Translations under genes and position numbers: made by a program | Assembly (NCBI GenBank): GCA_903813345.2 | Contig: CAIIXF020000002.1 | Span: forward strand, 29,376,723-29,440,722 | Source of the DNA: Owenia fusiformis | Lineage: Eukaryota > Annelida > Polychaeta > Sabellida > Oweniidae | Length of the DNA: 64,000 bases | Reading direction: 5' to 3' | Part shown: in pieces, positions 46,241-55,922 of the stretch | How the letters are laid out: each line of letters begins with the position of its first letter | Position numbering within the stretch: position 1 is the first letter of the stretch | The notes under the pieces: generated by a model | What the model saw: only the letters and a program-made list of their open reading frames with translations | Databases searched by the model: none | What the model was told of the DNA's origin: nothing

Positions 46241-48562
46241 TAACTAGATTGGTAAATTGAACAAAGTTCAATTTAAGACTCCAGATTGATTTACTTGAGT
46301 AAAGAGCTGAGTAAGTAACTGAGTAGGAAGCTGAGTAAGAACCTGAGTAAGTAGATGATTAAGTAATTGAGTAAGTAGCTGAGTATGTAGCTGAGTAAGC
46401 AGCTGAGTAAGCAGCTGAGTAAGTAGCTGAGTAGGTAGCTGAGTAAGTAGCTAAGTAGGTAGCTGAGAAGTAGGTAGCTAAGTAGGTAGCCCAGTAGGTA
46501 TGTAGGTAGGTAGGTAAGTAGGAATTTTTGAAGGTATATTTGATGGATCTGCATTGTGGATACTGGCAAATGTGAATTTCAAAATGGCGTAGAATCTAAA
46601 CCGGGAGTCGGATTGAAAGTTGATTTGCAGATTTGGATTCCTGAGAAAATTCTACCCTTAATTCATAACTCATAAGTTGCATTATGAGAACTTTTTATTT
46701 TGACCTACTTTACGGACACCATATCTCAAAAGTGGGTCAAAATACTTTCTGACGGCAAAAGGCTACCACTATTAGCACACTCTTTGCTACCTGTATACAA
46801 AATTTCGAAGCAAATCATTAAAGTGTAATGTCAGAATCGCAAAAATAAGGAAAAACTATGAATTTGACCTAGATTTTGACCTAGGCCTTTTAGTGTCCAA
46901 ATTTTAATGCAAAGTAGGTTTTGATATCTGCTTCTATTGTAGGATTTCACTAAGTTGGCTGTTTCCAGGCTGTATCTCGTGTTTTTACAATTCATAATTT
47001 TCTTCAGCCCCATTGACATAACATGGGATACCAAATAGCGATTTTTGAGATTTCAAAACGCCATAACTTCCGAACCGGAAGTCCGATCGAAATTTGGTTT
47101 GCAGATTCGGATTCCTAAGAAAATTCTACCCTTAGTTCACAAGTCATGCTTTGAATTTGGAGAACTTTATGTGTTGACCTACTTTCCAGACGCCATATCG
47201 CAAATTCGGTAAGAGTAATCAAAAATCTGATGGCACATCCTCATTTTGGCTTTTTGTAAGCTATATGTTGAAAAAAAGATTAAGGAGTAACGATAAATAA
47301 CGACGAAAATAATAGCAGAAGGTTGAAAATGTAAGATTTGACCCAGTTCTAGGATAAGATAAGATATAGAAAAGGAAAGAAGGATACGATAGGAAGGAAA
47401 GGATAGGAAGGAAGGATAGATAGAAAGGATATGATCAGACAGGATAGGAAGGAAGGAGGGATGATTTTTTCTATATTTTCTTCGCTACTCTTGACTTTCT
47501 ATCAGGATACCATCAGATCGATTTTTCTCGAAATTCCAAAACGCCATAACTTTCGAACCGGAAGTCGGATCGAAATTTAGTTTGCAGATTCGGATTCCTG
47601 AGAAAATTCTACCCTTATTCCATAGCTCATATGTTAAATTTGGAGAACTTTTCATTTTGACCTACTTTTCGGACACCATACCTCAAAAGTGGGTAGAAAT
47701 ACTTTCTGACGGCAAAAGGCTAACACTATTACCACACTCTTGGCTACCTGTATACAAAATTCTGAAGCAAATTATGATAGTGTAGTGTCAGAATCGCAAA
47801 AATAAGAAAAAACTATAAATTTGACCTAGATTTTGACCTAGGCATTTTGCTGTCCAAATTTTAAAGCTAGATAGCCTTCGAGGTCCCCTTCTTTTATAGG
47901 CTTTCATTATGTTAAGCTGTACTCAGTCTATATCTCGTATTTTACACTTCGAAGAAGTCTTTTCCCCCATTGACTTAACATGGGGCACCAAATTTAGCGA
48001 TTTTGAGATTTCAAAACGCTATAACTTCCGAACCGGAAGTCGGATCAAAATTTTGTTTGCAGATTCGGATTCCTGAGATAATTCTACACTTATTTGATAA
48101 TTTGCACGTTGAATTTAGAGAACTTTTTATGTTCTGACCTACTTTTCGGACGTCATTTCTCAAAATCTGTAAGAGTAATCAAAAAACGATTTGCCTTTCG
48201 GAATTAGCTTTTTTTCTAAGGAACATGATGAAAAAAACCCGGAGCAAAAATACCAAAGGACGACTGAGAAAACTTGTAAAATAGTGAAAACCCACGATTT
48301 GACCTAGTTCTTGACCTTTGACCTAGATAAACATTTGACCTAATTTCCCAGAAACTAGGTTTCATTACCTAGTTGACTATGCTAGCAGATTTAAGTAAGT
48401 CCTTCTAGTTGCTGAGAAAAAGTGTTCAGAAAGAAAGAAAGAAAGAAAGAAAGAATAAGAAAACTGGCAAAAGCAATAGACTCCAGATTTTCAATCTGGA
48501 GTCTAATAATAGGAAAACTGGCAAAAGCAATAGACTCCAGATTTTCATCTGGAGTCTAATAA
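46241..48562 (+). repeat. array unit 9 (chimera of types B and A) with two hairpins
   Basis: Starts as type B with the 12-bp tract (about 46304-46530), then gains a GGATA tract at about 47350-47455 in mid-unit and restarts with the CTTGACTTTCTATCAGGATA block. It ends type B and carries hairpins at 48478-48504 and 48532-48557. Confidence 0.88.
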
Positions 48563-49960
48563 TAACTAGACTTGGGAAATTGAACGAAGTTCAATTTCAG
48601 ACTCCAGATCCAGACTTTTTTAAGCCCAGTCATCTAAAATAAGCCGAGTCATCCAGAATAAGCTGAGTCATCCAGAACAAGATAGATGGATAAAACAGGA
48701 AGGTAGGATAGGATAGAATGGGAAGGAACGATAGGATAGAATAAGAAAGAAGGATAGGATAGAACAGAATAGGAAGAAAGGATATGATAGGAGAGGATAG
48801 GAAGGAAAGGATACCAAGGAAGGATAGGATAGGATCAGATAGGAAGGATGGATGAATTTTTCAATATTTTCTTCTCTACTCTTGACTTTCTATCAGGATA
48901 CCATCAGATCGATTTTCCCAAATTTCAAAACGCCATAACTTCCGAACTGGAAGTCGGATCTAAATTTGATTTAAACATTCGGATTCCTGACAAAATTCTA
49001 CCCCTAATTCATAACTCATACATTAAATTTGGCGAATTTTAATTTTGACCTACTTTTTGGACACGCCATAACTTCGGAACCGGAAGTCGGATCGAAATTT
49101 GGTTTGCAGATTCGGATTTCTGAGAAAATTCTATTCTTAATTCATAACTCAAATGTTAAATTTGGAGAACTTTTTATTTTGACCTACTTCTCGGACACCA
49201 TATCTCAAAAGTGGGTCAAAATACTTTCTGACGGCAAAAGGCTAACGCTATTAGCACACTCTTGGCTACATGTATACACAATTTCGAAGAATATAATTAA
49301 AGTGTAGTGTCAGAATCGCAAAAATAAGAAAAAACTTTGAATTTGACCTAGATTTTGACCTAGGCATTTTGGTGTCCAAATTTTAAAGCTAGATGGCTTT
49401 TGAGGTCTCATTCTTTTAAAAGCTTTCATTATATTTAGCTGAACTTAGTCTATATTTCGTATTTTTCACTTCAAAAAATCTTTTTTCCCATTGACTTAAC
49501 ATGGGCTCAAAATTTAGCGATTTTTGAGCTTTCAAAACGCCATAACTTCAGAACCGGAAGTCTGATCTAAATTTCGTTTTCAGATTCGGAATCCTGAGAA
49601 AATTTCCTATAAGACTAATATCCTGGACATTTGATTCGGAGAAATTTTTTTTGGACCTCGTTTTCGGACACCGATATCTCGAAATCGGTTTGAGATATCA
49701 AAAAACTAAATCGACCCTGGGTTTCCTACTTTTTTATAAGGAACACAATGAAAAAAACCCGGATCAAAAATATTGAAGGACAACCGAGAAAATCGAAAAA
49801 AGTGACAAAGTACTGGATTTGACCTAGTTCTTGACCTTTGACCTAGATAAAAATTTGACCCAATTTCCCACCAACTAGATACTGAACCTAAATAAACTGT
49901 ATTATGGTCTTTACTGGATACCCCATAGTTACTGAAAAAACTCCCGAAGAAGAATAATAA
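48563..49960 (+). repeat. array unit 10 (type A)
   Basis: GGATA tract at about 48690-48848 and two subrepeats. Its sequence is nearly the same as unit 6, suggesting a recent duplication or conversion between non-adjacent units. No hairpin. Confidence 0.88.
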
Positions 49961-51856
49961 TAACTAGACTTTGGAAATTGAACGAAGTTCAATTTCAGAC
50001 TCCAGATCTAGACTTTTTTTAAGGCCAGTCATCTAAAATAAGCCGAGTCATCCAGAATAAGCTGAGTCATCCAGAATAAGATGGATGGATAAAATTGGAA
50101 GGTAGGATAGGATAGAATGGGAAGGAACGATAGGATAGAATAAGAAAGAAGGATAGGATAGAACAGAATAGGAAGAAAGGATATGATAGGAGAGGATAGG
50201 AAGGATAGGAAAGAAAGGATACGAAGGAAGGATAGGAAAGAAAGGATACGAAGGAAGGATAGATAGGAAGGATAGGATAGGATAGGATCAGATAGGAAGG
50301 ATGGATGAATTTTTCAATATTTTCTTCTTTACTCTTGACTTTCTATCAGGAAACCATCAGATCGATTTTCCGAAATTTCAAAACGCCATTTCTTCCGAAC
50401 CGGAAGTTGGATCTAAATTTGATTAAAAGATTCGAATTCCTGACAAAATTCTACCCCTAATTCATAACTAATATGTTAAATTTGGCGAATTTTTCTTTTG
50501 ACCTACTTTTTGGACACGCCATAACTTCGAAACCGGAAGTCGGATCGAAATTTGGTTTGCAGATTCGGATTCCTGACAAAATTCTACCTCTAATTCATAA
50601 CTCATACGTTAAATTTGGAAACTTTTTATTTTGACCTACTTTTCGGACACGCCATAACTTCCGAACCGGCAGTCAGATTCAAATTTGAATTGCAGATTCA
50701 GATTCCTGACAAAATTCTACACCTAATTCATAACTCATACGTTAAATTTGGAGAACTTTTTATTTTGACCTACTTTTCGGACACCATATCTCAAAAGTAG
50801 GTCAAAATACTTTCTGACGGCAAAAGGCTAACACTATTAGCACTCTCTTGGCTACATGTATACACAATTTCAAAGAATATAATTGAAGTGTAGTGTCAGA
50901 ATCGCAAAAATAAGGAAAACCTTTGAATTTGACCTAGATTTTGACCTAGGAATTTTGGTGTCCAAATTCTGAAGCTAGATGGCTTTTGAGGTCCCCTTCT
51001 TTTGAAGGCTTTCATTAAATTAAGCTGAACTCAGTCTATATTTCGTATTTTTCACTTCAAAAAATATCTTTTTCCCATTGACTTAACATGGGCACAAAAT
51101 TTAGCGATTTTTGAGTTTTCAAAACGCCATAACTTCCGAACCAGAAGTCGGATCGAACTTTGGTTTGTAGATTCCGATTCCTGACAAAATTCTACCCCTA
51201 ATTCATAACTCATACATTGAATTTGGAGCACTTTTTGGTGTGACCTACTTTCTGGACGCCATATCTCAAAATCGGTTTGAGATATCAAAAAACTAAATCG
51301 ACCCTAGATTTCCTACTTTTTTATGAGGAACACAATGAAAAAAAAACGGATCAAAAATATTGAAGGACGACCGAGAAAATCGAAAAAAGTGACAAAGTAC
51401 TGGATTTGACCTAATTCTTGACCTTTGACCTAGATAAAAATTTGACCCAATTTCCCACCAACTAGATACTGAACCTAAATGAACTGTATAATGGTCTTTA
51501 CTGGATACCTTATAGTTATTGAAAAAACTCTTAAAGAAAAATAATAATAATAATAATAATAAGAAGAAGAAGAATACTGGCAAAAACAATAGACTCCAGA
51601 TTTTCAATCTGGAGTCTAATAAGAATAAGAATACTGGCAAAAACAATAGACTCCAGATTTTCAATCTGGAGTCTAATAAGAAAACTGGCAAAAGCAATAG
51701 ACTCCAGATTTTCAATCTGGAGTCTAATAATAAGAAGAATAAGAAAACTGACGAGAACAATAGACTCCAGATTTTCAATCTGGAGTCTAATAATAAGAAT
51801 AAGAATACTGGCAAAAACAATAGACTCCAGATTTTCAATCTGGAGTCTAATAATAC
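49961..51856 (+). repeat. array unit 11 (type A) with five hairpins, right end of the array
   Basis: GGATA tract at about 50085-50305, three tandem 133-bp subrepeats, and a conserved end followed by an (AAT)n tract and five hairpins (51591-51848). After the last hairpin the sequence becomes unique AT-rich DNA, so a hairpin cassette marks the array boundary. Confidence 0.88.
51591..51848 (+). repeat. cluster of five hairpin cassettes at the array end
   Basis: Hairpins at 51591-51617, 51648-51674, 51699-51725, 51762-51788 and 51822-51848, all with 11-bp perfect arms and a TTTCA loop. The period is 51-63 bp because the AAT/AAG-rich linkers differ in length. Confidence 0.93.
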
Positions 51857-52858
51857 TATCTTGAAGATAAATCAATGTTGAATATGATTAAAACATAAAA
51901 CTCATGATCATAATCTCATCATGGGATTTCATTATTCTAGTTGAAACCCCATGATCTCATTTAAAATTAAAAAAGAGCAAAAAGGAAGAGGTATCAAAAT
52001 GTTCTCTTTGAGTGTTATATTGTGGGTAATTATTCAAAAACACATTCCTTAAAAAATATAATTTGTGGGAGAATGTTAACTTTCATTATTGCCATAATTG
52101 TGATGAATTCCATTTTGTATTAAATTATCAACATGTATGCAGATAATCATGTTTCTATTTTTGGGTTAAAATCATACATGAAAAGCACAAAACAAGATTT
52201 TCCTTAGAATGTCTACAGGAAGCATTTCTTCTCCTATTTTGAAAACCTAAAACAATGCTTATGTATGAAATATGCCCATGATTAGATAGTGCAGCGTATA
52301 GTGTAAGTCTTTTCCTGTATTACGTAGATGTTTATGTCACCAACAGGAGAAACGTCATTTTGCTAGTCTCCAGCTTTTTTGTGAACAGTGTTCAGTGTCT
52401 GTGACAAATTACAGGTGGTGACAGTTTGCATGTTAATGCCTTGTTCCTATTTTGAATGAAGAGCTTCACTGTTATTTGAGGTATAAGAGTCAATTGCCAT
52501 TCTTATTACATGGGCAGCTGAGGGATGTTCTTTCTACATTCAATATTTGCAAGAAATCCTAGTATGTACACTTGATTTGCACTGCAGCAATTGCTCAGTA
52601 AATCTTACTTGCTGGCACTTGATTGAAAGACAAACAAAACAATGCATAAGTTTATACCCCAAAATCAAAATCTATCTAAATTTATTTCTTTAGACATACA
52701 CTGCAGTAGAATGTTATAATAGCACTATGTACAATCTACAAAATCCCAATTATCACAGTTTCTTTTCAAGACTATTCTTATTCAATAGTATATAGATTTA
52801 TAGAAACATTTAATGTAATTCAATATATATCATTTCTTTAAATATAATAATGGCCCTT

Positions 52859-52950
52859 GTTACACAGCTGGGTTAAATTGCTTCGTTACGAAGCATTTCG
52901 ACAAAAAGCTTCATAACGAAGGAATTCTATGCCTGTGTAACACATTCACC
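52859..52950. mobile_element. small inverted-repeat element
   Basis: TTGTTACACAG at 52858 is mirrored by CTGTGTAACA near 52934-52943, and the interior GCTTCGTTACGAAGC is itself palindromic. It is a MITE-like fragment; the exact edges are uncertain. Confidence 0.55.
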
Positions 52951-53789
52951 TTCGTTAGAAAAGCTTCGTTGATAACTAAGCAATTGACTAGAGAAATTCA
53001 AGAAGGTTAGATCTCAACAAAGCTTTTTAACAGGTAGCGGTGACAATTTCTTGTATTCAACAAATTAAGTTATATTTAGTATATAGGTGTACAGACTATA
53101 TATATGAACAAAAATGTGCTTTACAGATTAGGGCTATATGACTTATTTTGATTTCACCCATTAGTTTTTATAAATGTACAATTTCAGCATATACATGTAT
53201 TATAAATTTAAAAAAATTATGTACCGGTTTTAGTTTTGGTGCTAATATCAAAATGTGAATACAAATATAATGGACTTAGTATGTGCCATCAAAGTCTCCG
53301 CCAACAACATTTTACAGAATCGAAATTATTTCAGACCATCATACTTATACACTACAATTCTCCAGTAAATCCTGGTCAATCAATACTGGGAATAGCACAA
53401 GGTGTGTTGGTACAGTAAGGAATATAATCTCAAATGGATACGTGGTAGTGTTTGATAGTGGTATGGACTCAGTATTGGCTCATCTCTAACCAACATACTC
53501 AAATGATATGGACATATTAAGTGATGGAAGAGAGGCCCACTACTATTTAAAAATAATTCCCATTCATTATTTGAGATGATCTAAAGTTATGTATATTTTT
53601 GATGACATTAAAAATATTTGGGATATCTCCACTGTCCACAACATTTTGCTCTTCGTGCTTTACTTTACAGTATTATGTTGATACAAAATTGGGAGATCTT
53701 GTGAAACTGGCAAGAATACCAGACTACATATATGCACCTCTAGACCAAGTAATATCTGAATTTATCAGTTTATACTTACACCTAATATA

Positions 53790-53962
53790 CAAGGGTTGTC
53801 CCATAAGTCTTGAATATTGCAACCCTTTTATGACTTAACATTAACATATGTTGCTGGAACTTTAGGATATAATAGATAACACTTCAATTGCAATATACAC
53901 AAAATCTTGGAGGCTATTTAAGAAGGTTAAAAAATAGTTCAGAACTTATGGGACAACCCTCC
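53790..53962. mobile_element. mariner/Tc1-type MITE, 173 bp, TA target duplication
   Basis: AGGGTTGTCCCATAAGT at the left and ACTTATGGGACAACCCT at the right are exact inverses, flanked by TA on both sides (53788-53789 and 53963-53964). The GGTTGTCCCA type of end with a TA target is characteristic of the mariner group. It is non-coding and probably mobilised in trans. Confidence 0.82.
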
Positions 53963-54559
53963 TATATGATCACAACTCTTAAACTGTGAACAACATTATG
54001 GTTTTACAGTAGTCATAATGTACAGTCTGACAATTTCTTTCTATTACTATTAAAGTAAATAAATAACTGTAATGGTTTTAACAGTACTGCTATTGGTATT
54101 ACATATATATTCACCAATTATCAGATTCACTAAATTAACCTCTATTCATTATTTAAATTACTGAAATACAAAAATACTAAATAACAGTACATTCAACATA
54201 CAATTACACACCTGATTCCATGTTTTTTACACCTTATAATACATTTCATTTCTGACATTGAAATTAAGCATTTTACCGTGTGACTAAAAACACCTAGGAA
54301 AACATATGGAATCTAACAGGCATGATACTTACATAATACTGATTGTGAAAAACTAAACCAAGGCAAGCAGTGTTAGAAATCAGGCGCTGTGCCTGACTGA
54401 GAATTTGAAAATAAAATTGCACCCAGTTGATAATCCATTTGCACCTTTTGATAATCCATTTGCACCCATATGAGGTTTTAGAACAAAATGAACGCATTGT
54501 AGGGAAGAAATTTCTGAAATGATATTTAAACAGGCGTTCATTACTCCAAGAACAAGTAC

Positions 54560-54880
54560 ATTAGGCTACTGTACATGTACATCATTTTAGTGTACTAATA
54601 CAAATGGCTACTGTTCAAGTGAATCAAGTTACTGTGAAAGAACATCAGGTTACTGTACAAGTACATCAGGCTACTGTATATAAACATCAGGTTACTGCAC
54701 ATTAGGCGACTGTACAATATGTAGATTGGGTTACTGAACAAGTACATTAGGTTACTGTACATGTACACCAAGTTACTGTACAAGTACATCAGGTTAATGT
54801 ACATGTACATCAAGTTACTGTACAGGTACATTAGGTTACTGTAAATGTACATCAAGTTACTGTATAAGTACATCAGGCTA
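54560..54880. repeat. 21-bp minisatellite (TTACTGTACAAGTACATCAGG)
   Basis: About 14 imperfect copies of a 20-21 bp unit built around GTTACTGTAC.AGTACATCA. Because 21 is a multiple of three the minus strand stays open as YLYSNLM heptads, which is an artefact of the repeat, not a gene. Confidence 0.85.
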
Positions 54881-55778
54881 ATGAATGAGACAAAATTCGA
54901 CATTGTTCTCCTTAATAATAAATAAATCAAAATACCATATCTATAAACCCATTAAACTAACACTAATTAAAATAAAAAAATTAACAACATGAAAAAAATT
55001 CTCATTATTATCTTCTACAATTTTGAAGCATTGCTTGAAACTGAATTTAAATCATGAGTCAAGGAATTTTAATAGCATACATTGCAACTTATTCTTAACA
55101 TACATTACATTCATTATGATATTATTTATCTATCCTCATTTTTTGTCGTTCAAGTCGGTTGGGTAATTTCAGTATTCATTGTTGCTTTGGACTGTTATTT
55201 ACCCAGATCACAATTCTTGTTTGATTTATGTATCGACATGTTTTGTTTATTCAGATACTTTTCTCATTTGTTGCTGTGCCTGATATTTATCCTTGCTTGT
55301 TGTTAGGATATGATTTTTATCCACTGATGATTCTGTTTTGTCTCTAAAATATATCACCATTTGTGGTTTGGTTATGATGATTATCCACATTTCTTGTTAA
55401 TCTCTGAAACTTGATTGAGTCTAAACATAAACTCAATATTTTTTTGTTTTGGTCTGATAAATCTACATTTGTTGTTGAGACAAGATATCCAGATTTAGCT
55501 TTAGCAGCTAAAGCCAGATATTTATCTATAATCAGTTATCATATTTCAAACTGATAGCCATCCACGTGAGCTATGTTTGTATCATTATTCATCTTAAAAT
55601 ATCCACTTTCGTCAGTTGGTCACTTATGATCATGCTTGGACATCCATTACATTTGTTGAATCCAAATCGGGGTCAAAGCAGTTTAAGTGATAAACTCAGC
55701 TTTGTTTGTGTTATTATTCATCTTAAAACATCCAGCTTCATCAGTCAGTCAGTTCCATCACATTTGATCATATTAGGG

Positions 55779-55922
55779 TCAAAACAGTTTAGCAATGAAC
55801 TCTCTGTATTGCTCAGCTTTAACCATATCCTGTTTCCCTCTATGCAGCCTGAAGAGCAATGGACAGTCGAGGGATGTGCAATTCTGGTTGTCCTGTGGTA
55901 CTCCCTGGCAGCTGGCACATAT
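55779..55922 (-). CDS. REV3L: REV3L exon o: CysB motif and stop
   Basis: Starts after TTATTGCAG with ICASCQGVPQDNQNCTSLDC and continues PLLFRLHRGKQ to FIAKLF and TGA. The four cysteines are those of the CysB 4Fe-4S site needed for accessory-subunit binding in known Pol zeta. Confidence 0.94.
   Translation of the reverse strand: MCASCQGVPQDNQNCTSLDCPLLFRLHRGKQDMVKAEQYREFIAKLF

Larger units (their letters stand above)
33424..51856 (+). repeat. 18-kb head-to-tail array of eleven composite repeat units
   Basis: Units begin TAACTAGA at 33424, 34590, 36154, 37573, 39082, 40498, 42216, 44007, 46241, 48563 and 49961. The common order is: a start with a GAAC..AGTTC stem and GACTCCAGAT; GAGTCATCCAGAATAAG repeats or an AGCTGAGTAAGT tract; usually a microsatellite; 133-bp subrepeats starting CGCCATAACTTCCGAACCGG; a long conserved middle (CAAAAGTGGGTCAAAATACT, then TGACCTAGATTTTGACCTAGG); and an end with TTGACCTTTGACCTAGATAA. 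There are two families: type A (GGATA tract) and type B (AGCTGAGTAAGT tract). The only open frames are short and unrecognised, recurring because the repeat recurs. I cannot assign it to a known transposon class. Confidence 0.92.
51857..55778. other. spacer and likely 3' UTR region of REV3L
   Basis: AT-rich DNA between the array and the REV3L stop codon. It holds a small inverted repeat (52859-52950), a mariner-type MITE (53790-53962) and a 21-bp minisatellite (54560-54880). The longest frames have no recognisable domain. The poly(A) site was not located. Confidence 0.5.

Noticed and set aside
46291-46569. Leu/Tyr-rich LSYLLSYLLS frame resembling a membrane protein
   Set aside because: It is the antisense translation of the AGCTGAGTAAGT microsatellite (unit 9), a period-12 repeat that stays open by arithmetic.
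34908-49307. Recurring 65-92 codon frames (MDEFFNIFFSTLDFLSGYHQ and FYFDLLFGHAITSEPEVGSK types)
   Set aside because: They recur because the repeat unit recurs. Their lengths and ends differ between units and there is no domain. FSTLDFLSGYHQI recalls a reverse-transcriptase motif only by chance, since no neighbouring motifs exist.
51591-51848. Possible CRISPR-like array
   Set aside because: The repeats are perfect hairpins, but the spacers are simple AAT/AAG-rich linkers, not unique sequence, and the genome is an animal's.
54595-54930. Tyr/Leu/Asn-rich heptad protein on the minus strand
   Set aside because: It is the translation of a 21-bp minisatellite.
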